In this document: piece after piece, positions 1 through 5,456 of the stretch | Layout of the letters: each line of letters begins with the position of its first letter | Numbering within the stretch: the stretch's first letter is position 1 | Source: Archangium sp. | GTDB taxonomy: Bacteria; Myxococcota; Myxococcia; Myxococcales; Myxococcaceae | DNA length: 5,456 nt | Reading direction: 5' to 3' | Assembly: GCA_016793525.1 (NCBI GenBank) | Contig: JAEUJT010000047.1 | Coordinates: forward strand, 1 to 5,456 | Notes under the pieces: generated by a model | Database searches by the model: none | The model's input: only the letters and a program-made list of their open reading frames with translations | Told to the model about the DNA's origin: nothing | Made by a program: the position numbers and the translations under genes

Positions 1-573
1 CAGCACGCCCGTGACGAAGGCCCCCGTGCACCCGCACAAGTCGAGCAGCGTGGAGCGCTTCGAGAAGTCGTACGTCTTCAGCACCACGTCGACGATTTTG
101 GCCACCGTGGTGTCGAGGTACGCCGAGTAATTCGCGGCGACGTCGGGCTTCACCCGCGTCACGTCGTCGTGAAAGTAGTCGCGCCGCTTGAAGGTCGAGG
201 TCGCGCCGTCGGAGCGCACCAAGCCCTCCATGTCGACCAGCGCCGCGTACACCTCGTCGTAGTAGGCGATGAGGTCGGTGGTGGGCCGCGCCGGCTCGTT
301 GGGCCCCTTGCGCAGAAACGGCGCCAGCGCCGGTGGCGTCGAGTAGCGGCCGTCGCGCTCGGTCAACAGCCCCAGTGCGGCACACGCGTTCACCAGAATC
401 GCCCCCGAGCGGTCGGGGAGTTGGAACGCCGCGCGAATGTCATCGAGCGTCAGCGCCTCGCGCTCGAGCCGGGTGAACAGGTCCATCTTGAACGCGGTCA
501 TCAAGACCTTGGAGCGGATGAAGCCGTCCAACACGTCCAGCAGCAGCTTCTCGCCTTCGAGGGCAGGGGCCAT
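1..573 (-). CDS. SAM-dependent methyltransferase with N-terminal dimerisation domain (partial, C-terminus off left edge)
   Basis: The open frame runs from ATG at 571-573 to the left edge with no stop, giving the first 191 residues. Residues about 10-95 read as a helical, winged-helix-like dimerisation domain as found in the O-methyltransferase/acetylserotonin-methyltransferase type, including a stretch LVNACAALGLLTERDGRYS (60-78) that resembles the usual 'L..L...GLL......Y.LT' pattern. A linker follows, then the start of the Rossmann SAM domain with motif I at LLDLCGCTG (176-184). A good Shine-Dalgarno, GGAG (582-585 on this strand), lies 8 nt before the ATG and supports the start. It is 33 bp downstream of the aminotransferase on the same strand, so the two are probably co-transcribed. 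The methyl acceptor cannot be read, because the substrate-binding and catalytic half is missing from the window. Two Cys replace Gly in motif I, which is unusual. Family assignment is fairly secure; O- versus C- or N-methylation is unknown. Confidence 0.8.
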   Translation of the reverse strand, partial: MAPALEGEKLLLDVLDGFIRSKVLMTAFKMDLFTRLEREALTLDDIRAAFQLPDRSGAILVNACAALGLLTERDGRYSTPPALAPFLRKGPNEPARPTTDLIAYYDEVYAALVDMEGLVRSDGATSTFKRRDYFHDDVTRVKPDVAANYSAYLDTTVAKIVDVVLKTYDFSKRSTLLDLCGCTGAFVTGVL

Positions 574-599
574 CGGCAGTTCTCCAAAGAGAGGGTGTG

Positions 600-628
600 A
601 AAAAAATTACATCGGCTCGAGCCAGCCG
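600..628 (-). terminator. Weak hairpin plus T7 tract after the aminotransferase stop
   Basis: On the minus strand the last codons of the aminotransferase can form a 5 bp stem, CGGCT/AGCCG with a 6 nt loop (613-628). Six nucleotides later, directly after the TAA stop, comes a run of seven T (600-606). A T7 run stands out in such GC-rich DNA. The stem is short and its distance from the T run is larger than in a canonical intrinsic terminator, so at most it would be a leaky terminator or attenuator between the two genes. Confidence 0.2.
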
Positions 629-1482
629 CGGCGCACGCCGTCGGCTCCACCCGCGACGCCAGCGAAGAGGCGCATCAGCTCGGCGGTCACCGGCCCTGGA
701 GCGGGGAAGCTGCGCCCCTCGAAGGCCGCGATGGGGTTCACCTCGCCCGCGCTCGAGCACAAGAAGGCCTCGCTCGCAGACGCCAGGTCATCGCGGCGCA
801 GCGGCGCCTCGACGCAGGGGATTTTCGCCTCGGCCGCCAGGGTCAACACGCTCTCGCGGGTGATGCCGCGGAGAATGGGCGCCCACGACGGCGGCGTCAC
901 CAGCGTGCCTCGCACCACCGCGAACACGTTGGCCGCGGTCGCCTCGGAGATGGTGCCGTCGGGCCCGAGGAACACCGCGTCGTCGCTGCCGGTGCGCTCA
1001 GCCTCGCGCCGCGCCAAGAACGAGCGCGCGTACGCACCCGCCAGCTTGGTGCCGGGCAGCCACCCCGCCCCGTGCCCGAAGCCCGCCACGCGCAGCCGCA
1101 CCGGCTTCGGAGCGCTCTTCCGCGACCAGGTCATGATGGCGACGCGGGTCGCGTTTTTGCCGCCGATGCCCACCTCGTCGTCACCGAAAAACACGAGCTG
1201 GCGCAGGTACCCGCCGTCGAGGCCCGAGGCGCGCACCACCGCGCGGCAGCCCTCGACGAGTTGCTCCTCGGAGTACGGCAGCTCGAGAAACGCCGAGCGC
1301 GCCCCCGCCGCCAAGCGCTTGAGGTGGTCGCGCAACCGAAACGCGCCGAGCGTGCCGTCGGGGAGCCGGTAGAACCGACAGCCGTCGAACACCGCCGTGC
1401 CGTAGTGGAGCGAGTGGGTGAGAATACCGAGGGGGCTGCTCTCCATCGAGCGCAGGGCGCCGTCGAGCCAGAGGGCCGTCAT
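607..1482 (-). CDS. Class IV (BCAT-like) PLP aminotransferase
   Basis: Encodes a 291-residue fold-type IV PLP enzyme, close to the usual 300-310 residues of bacterial branched-chain aminotransferase (IlvE). It would exchange amino groups between glutamate/2-oxoglutarate and a branched-chain or similar 2-oxo acid in the cytoplasm. Visible landmarks: HYGTAVFDGCRFY (26-38); phosphate-binding R51 in FRLRDHLKRL; YLR (92-94), matching the E. coli Tyr95/Arg97 that help position the substrate carboxylate; Schiff-base Lys K146 in PGTKLAGAY; E180 in SEATAANVF, which contacts the PLP ring nitrogen; I207-T208 in RGITRE; and the S244-A245 turn in SSAGEVNPI. The start at 1482 is chosen because it matches the family N-terminus ('WLDG'). 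A GGAG lies 12 nt upstream, rather far. The frame continues open upstream, but only as antisense to the next gene. D-amino-acid aminotransferase or aminodeoxychorismate lyase are alternatives, but YLR favours BCAT. Confidence 0.9.
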   Translation of the reverse strand: MTALWLDGALRSMESSPLGILTHSLHYGTAVFDGCRFYRLPDGTLGAFRLRDHLKRLAAGARSAFLELPYSEEQLVEGCRAVVRASGLDGGYLRQLVFFGDDEVGIGGKNATRVAIMTWSRKSAPKPVRLRVAGFGHGAGWLPGTKLAGAYARSFLARREAERTGSDDAVFLGPDGTISEATAANVFAVVRGTLVTPPSWAPILRGITRESVLTLAAEAKIPCVEAPLRRDDLASASEAFLCSSAGEVNPIAAFEGRSFPAPGPVTAELMRLFAGVAGGADGVRRGWLEPM

Positions 1483-1545
1483 CGCGCGAGAGTACTCCAA
1501 TTCGGAAAATGACAGCGCGGGAAGCGTCGGCCACACTTCGCGGGA
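1483..1545. promoter_or_regulatory. Divergent promoter region between aminotransferase and dehydrogenase genes
   Basis: The 63 bp between two divergent start codons must hold, or overlap, the promoters for both genes unless these lie inside the coding regions. It contains a perfect 8 bp palindrome GAGTACTC (1490-1497) that overlaps the aminotransferase Shine-Dalgarno. It also has an 8 bp direct repeat CGCGGGAA (1516-1523 and 1539-1546), spaced 23 bp start to start, the second copy touching the dehydrogenase ATG. I could not identify convincing -35/-10 or sigma-54 elements on either strand. The short motifs may be chance. Confidence 0.4.
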
Positions 1546-2667
1546 ATGACGCCTCCTCCGCGCACGCCTCCCTACCTCACCGTGCACTTCCGCGACCCCG
1601 TCGAGGGCACGTCGGGCTACCTCGTCATCGACCGGCTCATCGATGGCCTCGCCGCGGGTGGCCTGCGCATTCGACCGGGCGTCGACGCCCAAGAGCTGGG
1701 CGAGCTCGCGCGCAACATGACGCTCAAGCAAGCGGCGGCCGGCATTCGTGTCGGAGGCGCCAAGTCGGGCCTCGACATGGACCCCGCGTCGCCGGCCCGG
1801 CCCGCGGTGCTGAAGCGCTTCCTCGAGGCGCTGCGGCCCATGCTGTCGACCTGCTTCAACTGCGGGCCCGACTTGAACACCACCATGCGCGAGCTCGAGG
1901 GCGTGGCGCAGAGCGTCGGCCTCCCTTCGCTCAAAATCGCCGTCGGCCGCTCCCGAGGGCTGAGCGACGCCGTTTTCCTCGAGCGGTACGCGCTGTTTGA
2001 GGCCCGCATCGACGGGTGGTCGGTGAACGAGCTCCGCGCGGCGACAGCGGTGGCGGCTGCGGTCACGTCGACGCTCCGGCAATTGGGCCTGCCTCGCGGC
2101 CGAGTCGCCATTCAAGGCGCGGGCAACATGGGTGGAGCAACCGCATACCTCCTGGCCAAAGCCGGAATCCCCGTGGTGGCCTGGGCCGATGACGAGAAGT
2201 GCCTGCTCAACCCCGCGGGCCTCGACGTCACCACGCTGGTGCGAGGGCGACAGGCGGGCCGGCTCCCAGCGTCACCGGGCGCCGCGCCGTCGAAGGCCGT
2301 ACTCACCGCCGAGGCCGATGTACTGGTGCTGGCGGCCATCTCCCGGGCTTTCGGGGCCGACGTGGTGCCGACGCTCAAAGCGCGCGCCATCGTCGAGGCC
2401 GCGAACCTCGCGCTGACCCATGAGGTGGAGGAGCTGTTTCACCAGCGCGGCGTGGCGGTGATTCCCGACCTCCTCGCCAGCGTCGGAGGCTCCATCGCGG
2501 TCGAAGCGCTGTACGTCGGCGCCCCGAAAGATGGAGAGACCATTCTCCGCCACGTCGACCAGCGCGCGTCGGCGTTGGTGACGCAGCTGCTCGAGGCGTC
2601 GAAGGCGCAGAAGCTCTCGCCTCGCCGCATCGTCGACGCCCAGGCCGCCGCGGCCCTCAACTCGTAA
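1546..2667 (+). CDS. Glu/Leu/Phe/Val dehydrogenase family amino-acid dehydrogenase, probably not glutamate-specific
   Basis: A 373-residue NAD(P)-dependent oxidative deaminase of the ELFV family, nearer to leucine dehydrogenase length (about 365) than to glutamate dehydrogenase (about 420-450). The N-terminal catalytic domain shows GGLR (39-42), K61 in MTLKQ, catalytic K73 in VGGAKSGL (same 12-residue spacing as Lys68/Lys80 of LeuDH) and D109 in CGPDLNT. The Rossmann domain has GAGNMG (191-196) and an acidic D215-D216 after the second strand, suggesting NAD. EAANLALT (284-291) and IPDLLASVGG (306-315) complete the family pattern. The residue before GG is A38, where GDH has Lys89, and V319 sits where GDH has Ser380 (Clostridium symbiosum numbering), so the gamma-carboxylate clamp is absent and a hydrophobic side chain is predicted. 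The conserved NAGG is SVGG. ATG at 1546 is the only start between the upstream in-frame TGA (1510-1512) and the conserved part. No good Shine-Dalgarno is seen; GGGA nearly abuts the ATG. It is divergent to the aminotransferase. Confidence 0.9.
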   Translation: MTPPPRTPPYLTVHFRDPVEGTSGYLVIDRLIDGLAAGGLRIRPGVDAQELGELARNMTLKQAAAGIRVGGAKSGLDMDPASPARPAVLKRFLEALRPMLSTCFNCGPDLNTTMRELEGVAQSVGLPSLKIAVGRSRGLSDAVFLERYALFEARIDGWSVNELRAATAVAAAVTSTLRQLGLPRGRVAIQGAGNMGGATAYLLAKAGIPVVAWADDEKCLLNPAGLDVTTLVRGRQAGRLPASPGAAPSKAVLTAEADVLVLAAISRAFGADVVPTLKARAIVEAANLALTHEVEELFHQRGVAVIPDLLASVGGSIAVEALYVGAPKDGETILRHVDQRASALVTQLLEASKAQKLSPRRIVDAQAAAALNS

Positions 2668-2806
2668 CCGACACGCCTGTCCGGGACGCTTCGACTCGTT
2701 TCGAAAGGTGAACCAGTCGCTCGGCGCTGCCGTTCCAGCCCGTTGACGGAGGGCGCTCCATACGACGCACCTTCGCGACGCGGTGACTGGTGTACAAACG
2801 CCGGCG
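2668..2806 (+). promoter_or_regulatory. Intergenic spacer, probable promoter region of the peptidase-globin pair
   Basis: A non-coding 139 bp spacer between two same-strand genes, long enough to hold a promoter. TTGACG (2743-2748) resembles a -35 box, but no acceptable -10 follows at 16-18 bp, so I do not assign a promoter. TTTCGAAA (2699-2706) is an 8 bp palindrome flanked by CGACT/AGTCG, which could pair as a weak stem. No clear terminator for the dehydrogenase gene and no strong Shine-Dalgarno before 2807 were seen. Confidence 0.3.
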
Positions 2807-4819
2807 ATGCGTTCCTCTCTCATGCTCGCGCTGTTGGCCGTTTGGAGCTGTGCCACCGGGCCGCGCGCGCAGAAAGCCTCCGACTCCATGACGAACCCCA
2901 CCACGCCTCCTGGAGCGTCTGCGCTCCTCGCCGGCAACGCCGCCGACTTCACCCGCGCCTGCGACGGCGCCCTCGACGAGGCGAAGAAGAACATCGCCGC
3001 GCTGAAGATGGTGACCGAGCCCGAGGCGGTATTGCGCCACTTCGACGCCGCCACCGCAGCCCTCTCGAACGCCGGAGCCCGTGCGGGACTCGCGCGCGAG
3101 GTTCACCCCGACGTCGCGCTGCGCGAAGCGGCCGAGGCGTGTGAGCAGAAGCTCGAGGCCTACAACGTCGACCTGGCGCAAGACCGCGCGGTGTACGACG
3201 CCCTCTCCAAAGTCGACGCCAAGCGCTTCGACGCCGTCACTGGCTTCTGGCTCTTCAAGACGCTGCGCGACTTTCGCCGCGCCGGTGTCGACCGCGACGA
3301 GGCGACTCGCGAGAAGGTGAAGTCGCTCACCGAGGAGCTGGTGAAAATCGGCCAGGCCTTTGGCCGCAACATTCGCGACGACGTGCGCAGCATCTCCGCC
3401 GACCCGAAAGACTTGGATGGCGTGCCGGCCGATTGGCTCACCGCCCACCCCGCGGTGAATGGGAAAATCACCGCCACCACCAATTCTCCCGACTACGTGC
3501 CGGTGATGGCCTACGCCGCGTCGCCCAAGGCCCGCGAAGCGCTCTGGCGCGCGTACCGCAGCCGCGCCTACCCGGCCAACGTCGAGGTGCTGAAGTCGCT
3601 GCTCACCAAGCGGCACGAATTGGCGACGCTGCTCGGCTACGCGTCGTGGGCCGCGTACGCCACTGAGACGAAGATGGTGAAGACGCCGCAGGCCGCCGCC
3701 GACTTCATCGAGCGCGGGCGCCAAGCGACGGAGAAGCGGGCCAAGGCCGACATGCAGGTGCTGCTCGAGCGCAAGCGCCGCGACGTGCCGGGGGCCGAGC
3801 GCGTCGAGCCATGGGAGCACGAGTTCTACGACGACCGAGTGAAAAACGAGCAGTACGGGCTCGATTCGCAGGCGCTGCGCGCGTACTTCGAATACGGCAA
3901 CGTGAAGCGCGGCGTGATGGACATCACCTCGCACCTCTTCGGCATTCGCTACGTGCCGGTGCCCGACGCGAAGGTGTGGCACGCCGACGTCGAGACCTTC
4001 GACATCGTCGAGGGCTCCACGGTGCTGGGCCGCATTCACCTCGACATGCACCCGCGTGAAGGCAAATACAAACACGCGGCGCAGTTCGGGCTCACCACCG
4101 GCCGCGCGGGCCACGAGCTCCCCGAGGGTGTGTTGGTGTGCAACTTCCCCCGGCCGGGTGGGCTGCTGCAGCACGGCGACGTCGAGACTTTTTTCCACGA
4201 GTTCGGCCACCTGCTGCACGAGATTTTCGCTGGGCGTCACCGCTGGGCCGGCGTGTCGGGCATCAAGACGGAGTGGGACTTCGTCGAGGTGCCCTCGATG
4301 CTGCTCCAAGAATGGCCGCTCGACGCCGCGACGCTGCAGCGCTTTGCCAAACACCACCAGACCGGAGAGCCGATTCCCGCGGCGCTGGTGGCTCAGCTCA
4401 AGACGGCGAAGAACTTCGGCGTCGGCGTGCAGATGCGCCGGCAGTTGTTCCTCTCGGCGGTGAGCTTCGAGCTGCACAACCGGGCGCCGGGCTTCGACGC
4501 GGAGACGGTGCTGAAAGAGCAGCAGGCGCGCTTCGAGCCGTTCCGCCGCGAGTGGGCCGAGGGCACACACTTCGAGCTCGGCTTCGGCCACCTCGATGGC
4601 TACTCGGCGACCTACTACACGTACCAGTGGAGCACGGTCATCGCGAAGGACCTGCTCACCCGCTTCGGCACGTCGATGCTCGACGCGAAGGTGGCCACTG
4701 AATACCGCAAGAAGGTGCTGGAGCCCGGCGGCACCCAAGAGGCCAGCGCACTCGTCGCTGACTTTCTCGGCCGGCCGTATTCGCTCAAGGCCTTCGAGGC
4801 GTGGCTGGACGAGAAGTGA
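2807..4819 (+). CDS. M3A family zinc oligopeptidase (thimet oligopeptidase/oligopeptidase A-like), probably exported lipoprotein
   Basis: A 670-residue metallopeptidase, the usual size for M3A enzymes (about 680), which cleave short peptides in a deep channel. Zinc site: H464-E465-F466-G467-H468 and, 30 residues on, third ligand E494 in DFVEVPS. The lead-in RPGGLLQHGDVETFFHEFGH is typical M3A. The C-terminal substrate loop keeps H595, Y599, Y603 and Y606, matching His600, Tyr605, Tyr609 and Tyr612 of thimet oligopeptidase, with the loop one residue shorter. The N-terminus from ATG 2807 is a short basic head and hydrophobic core, ending VWSC at C15: a plausible lipoprotein signal, although Trp at -2 is atypical. 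A Thr/Pro/Ala-rich linker follows to about residue 40, then helical domain, then catalytic domain (about 215-665). A GTG at 2783 would add 8 residues before the signal; ATG 2889 (Met28) would give a cytosolic form. Function is secure, location less so. The downstream globin overlaps by 4 bp. Confidence 0.93.
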   Translation: MRSSLMLALLAVWSCATGPRAQKASDSMTNPTTPPGASALLAGNAADFTRACDGALDEAKKNIAALKMVTEPEAVLRHFDAATAALSNAGARAGLAREVHPDVALREAAEACEQKLEAYNVDLAQDRAVYDALSKVDAKRFDAVTGFWLFKTLRDFRRAGVDRDEATREKVKSLTEELVKIGQAFGRNIRDDVRSISADPKDLDGVPADWLTAHPAVNGKITATTNSPDYVPVMAYAASPKAREALWRAYRSRAYPANVEVLKSLLTKRHELATLLGYASWAAYATETKMVKTPQAAADFIERGRQATEKRAKADMQVLLERKRRDVPGAERVEPWEHEFYDDRVKNEQYGLDSQALRAYFEYGNVKRGVMDITSHLFGIRYVPVPDAKVWHADVETFDIVEGSTVLGRIHLDMHPREGKYKHAAQFGLTTGRAGHELPEGVLVCNFPRPGGLLQHGDVETFFHEFGHLLHEIFAGRHRWAGVSGIKTEWDFVEVPSMLLQEWPLDAATLQRFAKHHQTGEPIPAALVAQLKTAKNFGVGVQMRRQLFLSAVSFELHNRAPGFDAETVLKEQQARFEPFRREWAEGTHFELGFGHLDGYSATYYTYQWSTVIAKDLLTRFGTSMLDAKVATEYRKKVLEPGGTQEASALVADFLGRPYSLKAFEAWLDEK

Positions 4820-5259
4820 AGCCGGTGGAGCTGAAGACCGGCGGGTACACGCCGTCAGCCGATGACCCTCCGTACCTGCGGCTGGGTGGCCCCGACGGCG
4901 TGCGCGCGCTGGCTGAGGCCTTCTACGACGCCATGGAGGCCCACGAGCCGGCCCTCACCGCCGTGCACCAACTCGACGCTCCGGGGAAAGTCTCGAAGGA
5001 GACGCGCACGCACTTCGGCACCTTCCTCGTGTTCTGGCTCGGCGGCCCGCAGGACTACCTGACGACGCGCGGGCACCCCCGGCTGCGCATGCGGCATGGC
5101 CACGTGAAGGTCGACGAGGCGATGCGCGACGCGTGGCTGCGCAGCATGGGCCGAGCGATGGATGCGCGCGGCGTGACCGGCGAGGTGCGCGCGTATTTGA
5201 ACGGCCGCTTCGCCGACGTCGCCGACTTCTTGAGAAACGTGGAACGCCCCGCCCCGTGA
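4816..5259 (+). CDS. Group II truncated hemoglobin (trHbO type)
   Basis: A 147-residue 2-on-2 globin that binds heme and O2 (or NO or peroxide), probably in the cytoplasm; its physiological job is not readable from sequence. Group II markers: YLRLGG (20-25) at the start of the fold, Tyr B10 = Y37 in FYDAM, His at CD1 = H51 in AVHQLD, WLGGPQDY (74-81), proximal His F8 = H94 in RGHPRLRMRH, and Trp G8 = W107 in DAWLRSM. Compared with M. tuberculosis trHbO the CD1 residue is His rather than Tyr, and the CD loop is about 4 residues longer; both also occur in other group II globins. I chose GTG 4816 because it overlaps the peptidase TGA as GTGA, the layout for coupled translation, with GGACGAG just upstream. 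GTG 4801 (5 residues longer) and GTG 4825 are alternatives. An N-terminal extension of about 15-20 residues precedes the globin fold. Confidence 0.9.
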   Translation: MKPVELKTGGYTPSADDPPYLRLGGPDGVRALAEAFYDAMEAHEPALTAVHQLDAPGKVSKETRTHFGTFLVFWLGGPQDYLTTRGHPRLRMRHGHVKVDEAMRDAWLRSMGRAMDARGVTGEVRAYLNGRFADVADFLRNVERPAP

Positions 5260-5266
5260 CGGGCGT
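5244..5266. terminator. Short inverted repeat between convergent genes
   Basis: ACGCCC (5244-5249) and GGGCGT (5261-5266) form a perfect 6 bp inverted repeat with an 11 nt loop; an alternative 5 bp stem CGCCC/GGGCG (5250-5254, 5261-5265) has a 6 nt loop. It spans the globin stop and faces the convergent gene whose stop is 14 bp further on, so it is placed where a shared terminator would be expected. There is no T-tract and the stem is short, so this is weak. Confidence 0.25.
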
Positions 5267-5279
5267 CGTCGTGGGAGCG

Positions 5280-5456
5280 CTACGGCACCGTCGCCGTCAC
5301 GGTGGCCTCGCTCACCACGCACGCGTCCCAGCAGACTTCGCCGACGGTGCGCGAGGTGAAGCTCACCGGCCCCGTGAACCGGAGCTCTCCGGCGACCCCG
5401 TACGCGTCGATGGTCATGGTACCCGACGCCGGCGTCCCGTTCGACAGCACGAAGCC
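5280..5456 (-). CDS. C-terminal end of an unidentified protein (partial, N-terminus off right edge)
   Basis: On the minus strand a frame is open from the right edge to TAG at 5280-5282, giving the final 58 residues. It is rich in Gly, Thr, Ser and Val with alternating hydrophobic residues (for example ELRFTGPVSFTSRTVGE), so it is probably beta-structured. It contains a CWDAC motif about 12 residues before the end, whose two Cys could form a disulfide. This composition is common at the ends of secreted or outer-surface proteins and lipoproteins of high-GC bacteria, but no family is recognised and no function is proposed. It converges on the globin gene with 20 bp between the two stop codons. 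Codon use (G/C at nearly every third position) supports real coding. Confidence 0.6.
   Translation of the reverse strand, partial: GFVLSNGTPASGTMTIDAYGVAGELRFTGPVSFTSRTVGEVCWDACVVSEATVTATVP

Noticed and set aside
1490..1497. GAGTACTC palindrome as an operator for the aminotransferase
   Set aside because: An 8 bp palindrome is expected by chance fairly often in a region of this size, and no second copy was found nearby, so it is only mentioned in the promoter-region entry.
169..1512. Several plus-strand open frames opposite the methyltransferase and aminotransferase (for example 169-600 and 437-1372)
   Set aside because: They show Arg/Ser/Pro/Ala-rich composition with no motifs, and they overlap each other. 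The minus-strand frames are recognisable enzymes.
1483..2115. Upstream extension of the aminotransferase frame by 211 codons
   Set aside because: It lies entirely antisense to the dehydrogenase and the divergent spacer, has low-complexity Arg/Ala/His-rich content, and homology to class IV aminotransferases begins at the Met at 1482.
1546..2667. Naming the dehydrogenase gdhA or ldh/bcd
   Set aside because: The pocket residues argue against glutamate, and the remaining sequence is not close enough to characterised leucine dehydrogenases to fix the substrate, so no symbol is given.
2743..2766. Sigma-70-like promoter built from TTGACG and TACGAC before the peptidase gene
   Set aside because: The spacing is only 12 bp and the -10 match is poor, so a real promoter cannot be claimed.
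2657..4738. A 693-codon open frame on the minus strand opposite the M3 peptidase
   Set aside because: Its translation is rich in Arg, His, Val, Leu and Gly without domain motifs, as expected for the complement of a GC-rich coding frame. The plus-strand frame carries the full zinc-peptidase signature, so this is a shadow despite its length.
1..5456. A defence system, mobile element, CRISPR array or RNA gene
   Set aside because: No transposase, integrase, repeat-spacer pattern, tRNA-like cloverleaf or rRNA sequence was seen on either strand. All substantial coding regions are metabolic or peptidase/globin genes, apart from the unidentified fragment at the right edge.

Overview
The window is GC-rich and densely coded, with GTG and ATG starts and very strong G/C bias at third codon positions. 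Together with the protein types seen (a class II truncated globin, a probably exported M3A peptidase, a two-domain small-molecule methyltransferase), this suggests a high-GC, aerobic or microaerobic bacterium, most plausibly a myxobacterium. That placement is an inference from composition and gene style; no marker gene is present.

Layout, left to right. (1) A minus-strand pair: a branched-chain-type class IV aminotransferase (607-1482) followed 33 bp downstream by the N-terminal 191 residues of a SAM-dependent methyltransferase (573 down to 1, running off the left edge). (2) A 63 bp divergent promoter region. (3) A plus-strand Glu/Leu/Phe/Val-dehydrogenase family enzyme (1546-2667). (4) A 139 bp spacer, then a plus-strand pair: an M3A (thimet oligopeptidase-like) zinc peptidase with a signal or lipoprotein-like N-terminus (2807-4819), overlapping by 4 bp a group II truncated hemoglobin (4816-5259). 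(5) A convergent minus-strand gene, of which only the last 58 codons are visible (5280-5456).

How the genes may work together. The aminotransferase and the dehydrogenase are head to head, and both are amino-acid/2-oxo-acid enzymes. The dehydrogenase keeps the catalytic Lys/Lys/Asp set but lacks the Lys and Ser that hold the glutamate side chain, so it is more likely to act on an aliphatic or aromatic amino acid than on glutamate. The pair could therefore handle the same branched-chain (or related) substrate from both sides. The methyltransferase behind the aminotransferase hints at a small specialised pathway rather than only housekeeping. The peptidase and globin look translationally coupled, with no obvious biochemical link.

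No RNA genes, insertion sequences, CRISPR arrays or long repeats were seen. Nothing here amounts to a clearly new system; the best leads are the altered dehydrogenase pocket, the exported M3 peptidase and the Cys-substituted SAM motif in the methyltransferase.
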